Source: Nocardioides jishulii | GTDB lineage: Bacteria > Actinomycetota > Actinomycetes > Propionibacteriales > Nocardioidaceae | Assembly (NCBI RefSeq): GCF_006007965.1 | Contig: NZ_CP040748.1 | Location: forward strand, 1,860,001-1,924,000 | Direction of reading: 5' to 3' | DNA length: 64,000 nucleotides | Shown here: piece after piece, positions 42,606 through 51,209 of the stretch | How positions within the stretch are numbered: the stretch's first letter is position 1 | Layout: the number at the start of each line of letters is the position of its first letter | Made by a program: the position numbers and the translations under genes | Notes under the pieces: model-generated | What the model was told of the DNA's origin: nothing | Database searches by the model: none | Seen by the model: only the letters and a program-made list of their open reading frames with translations

Positions 42606-44095
42606 CGACCTACTCCCCCGCCCCCGACGCGCGTCCCGAGGGCAACCCGACGTACGCCCCCGACGGCGGCCCGACGCTGGCCCAGCAGATCGGCGCCTTC
42701 GCCGAGCACTGCGCCACCCACGGGATCCCCCCCGAGGTCACGGCCTCGGTCGGCCAGCGCACCCTCGACATCCTGGGTCTCTGCGTCGCCGCCCACCGCC
42801 TGCCCACCAGCGCCGCGGCGATCGACCACGTCCTCGACCAGGGTGGCCACCCGCAGGCGACCATCGTCGGCGTCCCGACGAAGGTCAACGCCGCACAGGC
42901 CGCCTTCGCCAACGGCGTGCTCGCCCACTCCCTCGACTACGACGACACCCACCTGCCGTCGGTCCTGCACCCCAGCGCGTCCGTGGTCCCGGCCGCCCTG
43001 GCGGCTGCGGAGCACGCCGGCGCCTCCGGTGAGCTGACCAGCCGGGCGATCGCCGTCGGCATCGAGGTCGCGGTCCGCCTCGGCATGGCCGGCTACGACG
43101 CCGAGCTCGGCAACTCCGTCTTCTTCGAGCACGGCCAGCACGCCACCTCCATCACCGGCGCGATGGGCTCCTCGGTCGCCGCCGCGATGATCTACGGCCT
43201 CGACGCCAAGGGCATCGCCGACGTCCTGGGGATCACCGCCTCCATGGCCGCCGGCGTCATCGAGGCCAACCGCACCGGTGGCACGGTCAAGCGCCTCCAC
43301 TGCGGCGTCGCGGCCCAGGCCGGCGTCACCGCCGCCCAGCTGGTCAAGCGCGGCTTCACCGGCCCGCCGACCGTCCTGGAGGGCCGCTTCGGCTTCTTCC
43401 AGGGATGGTTGCACGGCCAGTTCTTCCCCACCGCGATCACCGAGGGCCTCGGCCAGGAGTGGTCGGTGCCGGGCATCTTCTTCAAGCCCTACCCGGCCAA
43501 CCACTTCACCCACACCACCGTCGACGCCGGCATCGCCTTCCGTGAGCAGGGCATCACGCCCGAGATGGTCGAGTCGGTCGTCGTGGGTGTGGCCGGTTCG
43601 ACCGTGCGCACCATCGGTGAGCCGATCGAGGTCAAGCGCACCCCCGACACCGGGTACCAGGCGCAGTTCTCCGGACCGTACGCCTTCGCTGCCGGCCTGA
43701 TCGGCGGCGGCGGCCTCGCGACCGGACTGGACGACTACAGCGACGAGCTCGCCCAGGACCCGGCGCGTCGGGCCCTCATGGCGAAGGTCGACGTCGTCGC
43801 CGACGAGAAGTGCAACGACATCTTCCCGTTCCAGTTCCCGGCGGTCGTCACGCTGCGTACGACCGACGGACGTGAGCTGGTCCAGGAGGTGCTCACCAAC
43901 CGCGGCGGGCCCGCCCGTCCGCTGAGCGACGCCGAGCTCAGCCGCAAGTTCGCGGACAACGTGGCCGGTCGCGTGGCCGACGACGTCGCAGCCGCCGTGA
44001 GCACCCAGGTGCTCGCCCTCCAGGACGCCACCGACCTTCCCGGTGTCCTGGCCCCCCTCTCCACCTTCATCACCGACACCGAGGAGTCCAAGTGA
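42602..44095 (+). CDS. MmgE/PrpD family protein (2-methylcitrate dehydratase-like)
   Basis: A 497-residue all-alpha/lid-domain protein: VGQRTLDILGLCVAAHRLPT near the N-terminus, ANGVLAHSLDYDDTHLPSVLHPSASVVPAAL (the family core), and GGTVKRLHCGVAAQAGVTAA. The family covers 2-methylcitrate dehydratase and several epimerases/dehydratases of branched dicarboxylates. It overlaps both neighbours by 4 bp. In this operon it could hydrate or dehydrate a substituted malate or maleate after imide opening. The family call is firm; the substrate is inference. Confidence 0.88.
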   Translation: MTTYSPAPDARPEGNPTYAPDGGPTLAQQIGAFAEHCATHGIPPEVTASVGQRTLDILGLCVAAHRLPTSAAAIDHVLDQGGHPQATIVGVPTKVNAAQAAFANGVLAHSLDYDDTHLPSVLHPSASVVPAALAAAEHAGASGELTSRAIAVGIEVAVRLGMAGYDAELGNSVFFEHGQHATSITGAMGSSVAAAMIYGLDAKGIADVLGITASMAAGVIEANRTGGTVKRLHCGVAAQAGVTAAQLVKRGFTGPPTVLEGRFGFFQGWLHGQFFPTAITEGLGQEWSVPGIFFKPYPANHFTHTTVDAGIAFREQGITPEMVESVVVGVAGSTVRTIGEPIEVKRTPDTGYQAQFSGPYAFAAGLIGGGGLATGLDDYSDELAQDPARRALMAKVDVVADEKCNDIFPFQFPAVVTLRTTDGRELVQEVLTNRGGPARPLSDAELSRKFADNVAGRVADDVAAAVSTQVLALQDATDLPGVLAPLSTFITDTEESK

Positions 44096-45558
44096 GCGAG
44101 CTCGACCTCATCATCACCAACGTCCAGGCCGTCCTGCCTGGCCAGGCCGAGCCGCAGAGCGTCGACCTCGGCATCAAGGACGGCAAGTTCGCCCGCATCG
44201 AGGCCAACCTGGACCCGGCACTGGCCGACGCCGTCGTCGACGGTGGCGGCAAGACCGCCTTCCCGGGCGTCGTCGACGCCCACCAGCACTGGGGCATCTA
44301 CAACCCGCTGCCCACCGACGTCCGCACCGAGTCGCGCGCCTCGGCGCAGGGCGGTGTGACCACGTCGCTCTCCTACATGCGTTCGGGCCAGTACTACCTC
44401 AACAAGTCGGGCGACTACGCCGAGTTCTTCCCCGAGGTGCTGGACCTGACCGCCGGCAACGCCGCGATCGACTACACCTACCACCTCGCGCCGATGAGCA
44501 AGTCGCAGATCGCCGAGATCCCGGCCCTGGTCAAGGACCACGGCGTGACCTCGTTCAAGGTCTTCATGTTCTACGGCTCCTACGGCCTGCACGGCCGCAG
44601 CGAGGACCAGTCGAAGTTCCTCATGACGCCCGAGGGTGAGCGCTACGACTACGCGCACTTCGAGTTCGTGATGCGTGGCGTGCAGAAGGCCCGCGAGGAG
44701 AACCCCGAGATCGCCGACCAGATCTCGCTCTCCCTGCACTGCGAGACCGCCGAGATCATGGCTGCCTACACCAAGATGGTCGAGGAGGACGGCACCCTGA
44801 CGGGCCTGCCCGCCTACTCCGCGTCGCGTCCCCCGCACTCGGAGGGCCTGGCCGTCACGATCGCCTCCTACCTGGCGCACGAGACCAACCTGCCGACGAT
44901 CAACCTGCTGCACCTCACCTCCCGCAAGGCCGTCGAGGCTGCGCTGACGATGGCTGCCGCCTTCCCGCACATCGACTTCCGTCGTGAGGTCACCGTGGGC
45001 CACCTGCTGGCCGACTGCGACACCGCCCACGGTGTCGGCGGCAAGGTCAACCCGCCGCTGCGTCCGCGCGAGGACGTCGAGGCGCTGTGGGGCTACCTGC
45101 TCGACGGCAAGATCGACTGGGTCGTCTCCGACCACGCCTGCTGCAAGGAGGAGCTCAAGTTCGGCGAGCCCAAGGACGACGTCTTCGTCGCCAAGTCGGG
45201 CTTCGGCGGCGCCGAGTACCTGCTCGCCGGCATGGTCTCCGAGGGTCGCAAGCGCGGCCTCTCGCTGGGCCGCATCGCCGAGCTCACCGCCCAGAACCCG
45301 GCCGAGCGCTACGGCCTGGGCAAGACCAAGGGCTCCATCGCCGTGGGCAAGGACGCCGACGTCGCGCTCGTCGACCTGGCGACCGACTGGACCGTCCGCG
45401 CCGAGGAGTCGGTCTCCTCGCAGGAGTACACCCCGTTCGAGGGCGCCGAGCTGACCGCCAAGGTCACCGACACCTTCCTGCGCGGCACGCAGATCATGAT
45501 CGACGGCGTCGTCACCGACGAGACCAACGGCCGCTACCTGGCCCGTCCCACCGCCTGA
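44092..45558 (+). CDS. Amidohydrolase, hydantoinase/dihydropyrimidinase/imidase-like
   Basis: A 488-residue urease-superfamily amidohydrolase. All ligands are present: HxH at H64/H66 (VDAHQHWG), the carboxylated Lys156 (SFKVFMFYGS), His in LHCET and LHLTS, and Asp in WVVSDHACC. This cyclic-amide hydrolase group includes dihydropyrimidinase, hydantoinase, allantoinase and imidases that open succinimide or maleimide. It is last in the operon with the CoA-transferase, cyclase and MmgE/PrpD. Maleimides are classical products of pyrrole oxidation, so an imide substrate would fit the island. The ring-opening class is well supported. Confidence 0.85.
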   Translation: MSELDLIITNVQAVLPGQAEPQSVDLGIKDGKFARIEANLDPALADAVVDGGGKTAFPGVVDAHQHWGIYNPLPTDVRTESRASAQGGVTTSLSYMRSGQYYLNKSGDYAEFFPEVLDLTAGNAAIDYTYHLAPMSKSQIAEIPALVKDHGVTSFKVFMFYGSYGLHGRSEDQSKFLMTPEGERYDYAHFEFVMRGVQKAREENPEIADQISLSLHCETAEIMAAYTKMVEEDGTLTGLPAYSASRPPHSEGLAVTIASYLAHETNLPTINLLHLTSRKAVEAALTMAAAFPHIDFRREVTVGHLLADCDTAHGVGGKVNPPLRPREDVEALWGYLLDGKIDWVVSDHACCKEELKFGEPKDDVFVAKSGFGGAEYLLAGMVSEGRKRGLSLGRIAELTAQNPAERYGLGKTKGSIAVGKDADVALVDLATDWTVRAEESVSSQEYTPFEGAELTAKVTDTFLRGTQIMIDGVVTDETNGRYLARPTA

Positions 45559-45589
45559 GCCCAGTCACTGATCAAGGCACCACCCCACT

Positions 45590-45625
45590 GAGGTGGGCGC
45601 ACCGGGAAGCCGGGGCGCCCACCTC
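45590..45625 (+). terminator. Terminator hairpin after the imidase-like operon
   Basis: Perfect 11-bp arms GAGGTGGGCGC / GCGCCCACCTC flank a 14-nt loop, 32 bp past the stop. It marks the right end of the island. Confidence 0.7.
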
Positions 45626-45697
45626 GGCGCATTTCACCGCTCCGGACTGTCGCAGATCGTCAAGCCACTCGTCGCTGGAGCATGGTCGACTGGAGAC

Positions 45698-46270
45698 ATG
45701 GACCCGAACGAGAAGACCTTGACCGACTTCCGCAGCCTGCTCGACGAGTTCAGTGAGGTGGTCGCACGTGCGAACGAGAGCTGGGACTCCCCCAGTCCGT
45801 GCGAGGGCTGGACATCCGGTGACGTCCTCGACCACGTGATCGACTCCGAACGTGACTTCTTCGCCAGCCATGACCTCGCCCTGGGCGCCCGCCCCACGGG
45901 CACACCCGAGGAGGTGTGGCGCGCCCACGTCTCGGCGGTCAACTCCGCACTGACCGGCCCGGAGGTGTTGGCCGGCGAGTTCGACGGCTTCTTCGGACGG
46001 AGCACGATCGGCGCCACGCTGGCGACCTTCTTCAACCTGGACCTGGTGATCCACCGCTGGGACCTCGCCAGTGCCCTGGGGACCGGCACCGTGCTCACCG
46101 ACCACGAGATGGACCTGGCCGAGTCCGCGCTCGACACGCTGGGCGACGCGATCTACGCCCACGGCGCGTGCGCGGCAGCGGTCGACCTGCCCGCAGACGC
46201 CACCCGTCAGGTACGCCTGATCGCTCGTACCGGGCGCGACCCCCGGGCGTGGAGCTCGAACCGAGCCTGA
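45698..46270 (+). CDS. DinB-like / mycothiol-dependent maleylpyruvate isomerase-type protein (TIGR03086-like)
   Basis: A 190-residue helical protein. VARANESWDSPSPCEGWTSGDVLDHVI and NLDLVIHRWDLASALG are the metal-binding His blocks of the maleylpyruvate isomerase N-terminal/DinB family (His in DHVI and VIHRWD). Mycothiol-dependent isomerisation or thiol transfer is the family chemistry. I start at ATG 45698. It stands alone after the island terminator, so its link to the pathway is uncertain. Confidence 0.8.
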   Translation: MDPNEKTLTDFRSLLDEFSEVVARANESWDSPSPCEGWTSGDVLDHVIDSERDFFASHDLALGARPTGTPEEVWRAHVSAVNSALTGPEVLAGEFDGFFGRSTIGATLATFFNLDLVIHRWDLASALGTGTVLTDHEMDLAESALDTLGDAIYAHGACAAAVDLPADATRQVRLIARTGRDPRAWSSNRA

Positions 46271-46304
46271 CGGGCGAGCGCCGCAGGCAGGGCGCCGCCA
46301 CCGT

Positions 46305-47234
46305 TCAGACCGTTTGCAGCACCAGGTGCGGGATCCCGTGCGGCGGCGTCAGCACCGCGGCGCGCACCTGGCCGAACGGGGCCAGCTCGATGCCGGCCTC
46401 TCCTCCGAGGCAGTCACCGGCCCGCTCGCGGAGCGCATCCAGGTCGTTGACCGTCAGGACCGAGCCGAGGAGACCGCGACGCGGCGCGACGCTCTGGCCC
46501 AGGAGCGACGGCCCGGAGTGACCGGTGCCGTAGTCGACGATGTTGATGTAGGGCTCGTCGCGCGCGAAGCCGACGGTGCTGGAGGTGACCTTGAGCTTCT
46601 CCGCGACGCCGACCAGCTCACTGAAGGAGTCGTCCTCGAAGGCGTACTCGAAGACGACGCCCCACCCCAGGACCTCGCGGTAGAAGTCGATGCTCGGCTG
46701 GCCCACCGCGCCCAGCGGGGCGGAGATCGAGCAGACCTCGCTGACGATGCGGTCGCGCACCTGCGCGAAGCCCGTGAAGAAGTCGCGGGGCCCGCTCAGG
46801 AAGGCGGTGACCACGCCGTCGGGTCCGGGCAGGTGGGCCTCGCGGAAGGCACCCTCGTCGAGGTCGTAGCCGGCCTCGGAGTGCTCCACGTGGTAGCCCA
46901 GCTCGCGGGCGTGTGCGACGGCCGCGTCGAGGTCGGGGGCGTAGAAGTCGATCACCCGGAAGGCGTCACGGTGCAGCCGCGTCTCCGCGGTGCGGATCTG
47001 CTCGTCGGAGCCCGGTTCGAAGAGGCAGAGCACGGTGCCGGCGAGCACACCGGGGGTGCGCAGCGTACGCAGCTCCACAGCTCCGGCGTCTGCGCCGAAG
47101 AGGGTGCGGGTGACGTCCTCGGGGAGGCGGGCTGCGCCGCTCTCCTCCATGCCGAAGACGTCGCAGTACAGGCGGGTGTGCGGTGCCGCGTCTCCGGTGG
47201 AGACCAACGGTCCGTACATGTGCGCCTCGAGCAA
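46305..47234 (-). CDS. VOC (glyoxalase/dioxygenase-fold) protein, two modules
   Basis: A 309-residue protein with two beta-alpha-beta-beta-beta modules (TRLYCDVFGMEESG and SIDFYREVLGWGVVFE). I take TTG 47234 as start because GGGAGG lies 7 nt upstream; the in-frame ATG at 47219 has no better site. It ends at a hydrophobic-rich tail (TPPHGIPHLVLQTV). It follows the IclR gene (2 bp gap). VOC proteins include extradiol dioxygenases, glyoxalases and fosfomycin-resistance enzymes. No full His/His/Glu set is obvious, so function is open. Confidence 0.75.
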   Translation of the reverse strand: MLEAHMYGPLVSTGDAAPHTRLYCDVFGMEESGAARLPEDVTRTLFGADAGAVELRTLRTPGVLAGTVLCLFEPGSDEQIRTAETRLHRDAFRVIDFYAPDLDAAVAHARELGYHVEHSEAGYDLDEGAFREAHLPGPDGVVTAFLSGPRDFFTGFAQVRDRIVSEVCSISAPLGAVGQPSIDFYREVLGWGVVFEYAFEDDSFSELVGVAEKLKVTSSTVGFARDEPYINIVDYGTGHSGPSLLGQSVAPRRGLLGSVLTVNDLDALRERAGDCLGGEAGIELAPFGQVRAAVLTPPHGIPHLVLQTV

Positions 47235-47236
47235 GG

Positions 47237-48022
47237 TCAGGCCTCCCAGCCGGTTCGTCGTGACAGTTCGCGGGTGACGTCGAGCAACGCGGCACGCAGC
47301 TCGTCCACCTCGCTGAGGAATCGTTCTGCAGGACCGCAGACGCTGACCACCGCGATCGCGTGGCCCTCGTGGTTGCGCACCGGCGCCGCCACCGAGGCGG
47401 CGCCCTCCTTGCGCTCGGCGACCGACATGGCCCAGCCCACGTCGCGGATGTGCAACAGGTCCGCGCGCAGGGTGGCCGGGTCGACGATGGTGGAGGGAGT
47501 CATCACCTCGAGGTCGCCCTGGGCCAGGTAGTCGTTGATCCGCTCGGCCGACTGGAAGGCGAGCATCGCTCGCGAGGAGGCGCCGGCGTGCAGGGCGTAC
47601 GGCTCGCCGAGGGTCACCGACATGATGACCTCACGGTCGGGGGTGACCTGGTCGACGTAGATCCGCGAACGCTTGCCGAGCGGGATCGACAGCGTCGCCG
47701 TCTCACCGGTGCGCTGGCAGAGCTCCTGGAGGCTCGGTCGCGCGAGCTGGCGGACGTCGATCTTGTCGAGGTAGCTGAGGCCGAGGCGCATCGCCGCCAC
47801 ACCGAGGGAGTAGCGGTGGGTCCGCTCGTCGAGGTCGACGAGGCCGCGGCTGCGCAGCGACGCCAGGACGCGGTGCACTGCTGCCTTGGGCAGCCCCAGG
47901 CCCTCGGCGATCTCGGTGATGCCGAGGTCGTGGCCGGGAACCGCGGTGAAGTGCAGCAGGACGTCGGCCGCCCGCTCCACGGTGGCGATCGTCGTGCTGC
48001 CAGCGCTCTCTGCCCTGTTCAT
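47237..48022 (-). CDS. IclR-family transcriptional regulator
   Basis: A 261-residue regulator. Winged helix near the N-terminus (TEIAEGLGLPKAAVHRVLASLRSRGLVDLD), then the IclR effector domain (LSIPLGKRSRIYVDQVTP, YALHAGASSRAMLAF). ATG 48022 preferred. It diverges from the oxidoreductase at 48124 with an excellent palindromic operator at 48065-48079. It probably controls that gene and the VOC gene downstream of itself. Confidence 0.9.
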   Translation of the reverse strand: MNRAESAGSTTIATVERAADVLLHFTAVPGHDLGITEIAEGLGLPKAAVHRVLASLRSRGLVDLDERTHRYSLGVAAMRLGLSYLDKIDVRQLARPSLQELCQRTGETATLSIPLGKRSRIYVDQVTPDREVIMSVTLGEPYALHAGASSRAMLAFQSAERINDYLAQGDLEVMTPSTIVDPATLRADLLHIRDVGWAMSVAERKEGAASVAAPVRNHEGHAIAVVSVCGPAERFLSEVDELRAALLDVTRELSRRTGWEA

Positions 48023-48064
48023 GCGATGCCTCACTCCCGACGTGGCCCCACGCGTTTCGATCAG

Positions 48065-48079
48065 TGGAACTATGTTCCA
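48065..48079. promoter_or_regulatory. IclR-type palindromic operator
   Basis: TGGAAC-TAT-GTTCCA is a perfect 6-bp inverted repeat with a 3-bp spacer, in the divergent gap of the IclR and oxidoreductase genes. Length and symmetry fit an IclR-family site. Confidence 0.75.
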
Positions 48080-48123
48080 TAATCGCACGACAGTCCGCCA
48101 ATGACACGCAGGAGCGCAGAGCG

Positions 48124-49137
48124 ATGGATCCCGTCACCTCGACCAGGGCCGTGGTGCTGGCCTCCGTCCCCCACGGCGCCCCGCGGGCCGAGGACTTCGC
48201 CCTCACGACGCTGCCGGTGGCGGCCCCTGCCGACGGCCAGGCGCTGGTGCGTGTCCTGGACCTCAGCCTCGACCCGTTCATCCGCTCCACCCTCGGCGGC
48301 ACCCACCTCGGCGACCGCGCGGTCGGCGTCGGTGACGTCGTCGGCGGACGCTCGGTGGCCGAGGTGGTCGCCTCCCCCGACGGGTCGCTGTCCCCGGGGC
48401 AGCTCGTCCTCGTCGAGACCGGCTGGGTGGAGCACGCCGTCGTCGACGCCGCCACCGCACTCCCGGTCAGGGTCCCCGAAGGCGTCCCCACCTCGGCTGC
48501 GCTCGGTGCGCTCGGCATGCCCGGACTGACGGCGTACGCAGCCCTCGTGCGGCACGTCCGCCCGGAACCCGGCGAGAGCGTCGTCGTCGCGTCGGCCACC
48601 GGGGGCGTCGGATCCCTGGCTGGGCAGCTCACCGTGGCTCGCGGCGCTCGGGCCGTGGCCATCGTCGGCTCCGAGGAGAAGGCCGCTCTGGCGACCGAGG
48701 AGCTGGGTTACGCCGCTGCCCTGCTGCGCACCTCCCCCACCTTCGCCGACGACCTGCGCGCCGCGTGCCCCGACCGGGTCAACGGATACCTCCACATGGG
48801 CGACCAGGCGACCCTCGACGCGGTGATGGAGCAGCTCGCCGTCGGCGCCCGCGTCTCCCTGATCGGGGTGCCCGACCAGAACAACGGCGCCGCCCCCACG
48901 CGCATGCGCGTCGGCGCGGTCATGGCGGCGCGCGCCGAGGTGCACGGCATGGTCGTCTACGACCACCACGACCTCGCCGCCGACCACGTGGCCGAGGTCG
49001 GCGCCAAGCTCGCCGCCGGCGAGTTCTCGATGCCCGAGGACCGCACCGTCGGCCTGGAGCAGGCCGGTGCCGCGTTCGCCGCGATGATGAGCGGGGGCAA
49101 CATCGGCAAGGTGGTCGTCGAGGTCGCCGCGCGCTGA
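48124..49137 (+). CDS. NADP-dependent MDR-family oxidoreductase (curcumin/alkenal reductase-like)
   Basis: A 337-residue medium-chain reductase lacking the catalytic zinc Cys/His. The cofactor block is ESVVVASATGGVGSLAGQL (AxxGGVG) and the N-terminus resembles alkenal/one reductases (DLSLDPFIRSTLG). These reduce alpha,beta-unsaturated carbonyl compounds. ATG 48124 follows the IclR operator by 45 bp, so it is probably induced by the IclR effector. Confidence 0.88.
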   Translation: MDPVTSTRAVVLASVPHGAPRAEDFALTTLPVAAPADGQALVRVLDLSLDPFIRSTLGGTHLGDRAVGVGDVVGGRSVAEVVASPDGSLSPGQLVLVETGWVEHAVVDAATALPVRVPEGVPTSAALGALGMPGLTAYAALVRHVRPEPGESVVVASATGGVGSLAGQLTVARGARAVAIVGSEEKAALATEELGYAAALLRTSPTFADDLRAACPDRVNGYLHMGDQATLDAVMEQLAVGARVSLIGVPDQNNGAAPTRMRVGAVMAARAEVHGMVVYDHHDLAADHVAEVGAKLAAGEFSMPEDRTVGLEQAGAAFAAMMSGGNIGKVVVEVAAR

Positions 49138-49214
49138 CGATGTGACCGGACTCCCTCGTCCCGATGTGCGCGAAGCACCTCCGCAGTTGGGTCCGGATCA
49201 CTAGCATCGTCTCC

Positions 49215-49961
49215 ATGGGGATCGGTGACGTGCGCGTGGACGACCTGCACTCGGCGACCCGTCGGTGGCAGCAGTCTCTCGAGGGTCCCGAGACCCCCGA
49301 GCCGCACAGCTCCCTGGCCTCCGACGACGCGGCGTGCCCGCCGCTGCCGTGCAGCCGGATCGCCTGGCACAGCCTGCACGCCGCGGTTGCGGCCTTCGAC
49401 CGCGCTCTCGATGCCCTGGAGGCGCCGGAGACCGACGGCTCCGCGGTGCTGGACGAGCTGCGTACGTCGCTCGTGCACGCCTCGCACGCCGTCGTCGTGC
49501 TCGCCCTGCCACGCCGCGAGCGGACCGACTTCGCCATGCGCATCGCATGGTCGGCGCTCGACGGCGCCCCCGACGACCCGGGCATCGCCGCCCTGGTCGC
49601 CTTCCCGATCCCCCTGGCGGCGCGCGAGATCGCGCGACTGCTGGATGAGCGTCACTTCAGGGCCTCCCCGCGCTGGACCGACCGGGCGTCGGTCCGCGTC
49701 GCTGGTGACCACGTTGCCTCGCGCGTCGCCGACCGGGCGCTCTTCGAGGACGTCGTCCGCTTCGTCTGGGCCAACGACACCACCGCGGCCCCGCTGCGCG
49801 ACGACCTGGTGACCAGCGCCGAGAGCATCAGCGAAGTCGTGGACCGCGCGGTGACGCTGTGGCGTACGCGGCGTCTCGCGCCGCTGCGGGACGACGTGGC
49901 GGCCTCCAGCGCCGACTCGCCCCTGGGCGTGCCTGCCGCGCTGGTGCCGATCCGCCGCTGA
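49215..49961 (+). CDS. Hypothetical protein, Ala/Arg/Asp-rich
   Basis: A 248-residue predominantly helical protein, no signal peptide or membrane helix. I do not recognise it. It has an ATG at 49215 after a stretch with little purine enrichment, so the start is uncertain. Codon usage and third-position GC look native. No link to neighbouring genes is evident. Confidence 0.65.
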   Translation: MGIGDVRVDDLHSATRRWQQSLEGPETPEPHSSLASDDAACPPLPCSRIAWHSLHAAVAAFDRALDALEAPETDGSAVLDELRTSLVHASHAVVVLALPRRERTDFAMRIAWSALDGAPDDPGIAALVAFPIPLAAREIARLLDERHFRASPRWTDRASVRVAGDHVASRVADRALFEDVVRFVWANDTTAAPLRDDLVTSAESISEVVDRAVTLWRTRRLAPLRDDVAASSADSPLGVPAALVPIRR

Positions 49962-50074
49962 GCGCCCCCGTGCTCGACGACCTCCTCGTCCCTGCCGGAG
50001 CCGTCAGCTCCCGGACGACGTCGTGGGTCGGACCAGCGGTCTTCGTGGCGGGCGGCGTCCACGCCTGAGCCGTG

Positions 50075-50425
50075 TCACGGACGGGCGGCGCAGGAGACGC
50101 ACCGTCGTGCCGTCGGCCTCGCCTCCAACCGCTCGGGCGGGATCGGCTCACCGCAGTGCTCGCAGACGCCGTACGTGCCCGCCTCGACCCGCCGCAACGC
50201 CTCGTCGATCTCGTCCAGCTGCCCCCGGGCCTGGGCGGCCAACGCCGCGATCTGGGAGCGCTCGAAGGCGATCGTGGCGCCCTCGGGGTCGTGCTCGTCG
50301 TCCGCGTTGGTGTCCTTCGACGCCGCGACGACGGACTCGTGGTCACTGGTCAGGCCCGCCAGGCGCTGCAACGTACGCGCGCGCTCCTGCTCCAGCAGCT
50401 CGCGACGAGTGTCCACGCGGTCCAT
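50075..50425 (-). CDS. DksA/TraR-type zinc-finger protein
   Basis: A 116-residue protein: an N-terminal coiled coil (RRELLEQERARTLQRLAGL...) and a C-terminal zinc finger CEHCGEPI-x-PPERLEARP-x-CVSC (four Cys). In actinobacteria such proteins are transcription modulators acting at RNA polymerase. It is a single gene downstream of the nickel transporter operon. Confidence 0.85.
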   Translation of the reverse strand: MDRVDTRRELLEQERARTLQRLAGLTSDHESVVAASKDTNADDEHDPEGATIAFERSQIAALAAQARGQLDEIDEALRRVEAGTYGVCEHCGEPIPPERLEARPTARRCVSCAARP

Positions 50426-50456
50426 CCTGCCCCGGCCCTCAACCCGGTCGTGCCTG

Positions 50457-51209
50457 TCAGCCGGGGAACCCCGCGGACGAGGGGTCGAAGCCGAAGGGCA
50501 GCTCCAGGCGATGGGTCGCCATGGTCTGCACGTCGCTCATGACGTCGCGGGTGGGGCCGTCGACCACGATGACCCCGTCGGAGAGGATCACCGCCCGCTC
50601 GCAGAGCTCCAGGGCGTACGGCAGGTCGTGGGTGACCATCAGCACGGTGACGTCGAGTGAGCGCAGGATGTCGGCGAGCTCGCGACGTGACGCGGGGTCC
50701 AGGTTGGACGACGGCTCGTCCAGCACCAGGATCTCTGGCTCCATCGCCAGGACCGTGGCCACCGCCACCCGCCGGCGCTGGCCGTAGCTGAGGTGGTGCG
50801 GCGCCCGGTCGGCGAAGTCAGCCATCCCGACCTGGCCCAGGGCATGCATGACACGACGATCGAGCTCTGCTCCCCTGAGCCCCAGGTTGGCCGGGCCGAA
50901 GGCGACGTCCTCGCGGACCCGCGGCATGAAGAGCTGGTCGTCGGGGTCCTGGAAGACGACGCCGACGCGGCGACGGATCTCCTTCAGGTTCTCCTTCGTC
51001 ACGGGCAGCCCCGAGACCGCAACATGGCCGGCTCCGGCGCGCAGGATGCCGTTGAGGTGGTGCACCAGGGTGGTCTTGCCGGCGCCGTTGGGCCCCAGCA
51101 GGGCCACGCGCTCGCCCCGATGCACGTGCAGGTCGACCCCGAAGAGCGCCTGGTGCCCGTCGGGATAGGCGTAGGCCAGCCCGCTGACCTCGAGCACGGG
51201 GGTGCTCAC
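50457..51209 (-). CDS. cbiO: ECF-type nickel/cobalt transporter ATPase (NikO/CbiO)
   Basis: A 250-residue ABC ATPase: Walker A GPNGAGKTT, Q-loop VFQDPDDQLF, signature LSYGQRRRV and Walker B ILVLDEPSSNLDP. The GTG start at 51209 overlaps the CbiQ stop by 4 bp (GTGA). It is the last gene of the four-gene operon from CbiM. It energises metal uptake with the CbiQ and CbiM/N parts. Confidence 0.9.
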   Translation of the reverse strand: MSTPVLEVSGLAYAYPDGHQALFGVDLHVHRGERVALLGPNGAGKTTLVHHLNGILRAGAGHVAVSGLPVTKENLKEIRRRVGVVFQDPDDQLFMPRVREDVAFGPANLGLRGAELDRRVMHALGQVGMADFADRAPHHLSYGQRRRVAVATVLAMEPEILVLDEPSSNLDPASRRELADILRSLDVTVLMVTHDLPYALELCERAVILSDGVIVVDGPTRDVMSDVQTMATHRLELPFGFDPSSAGFPG

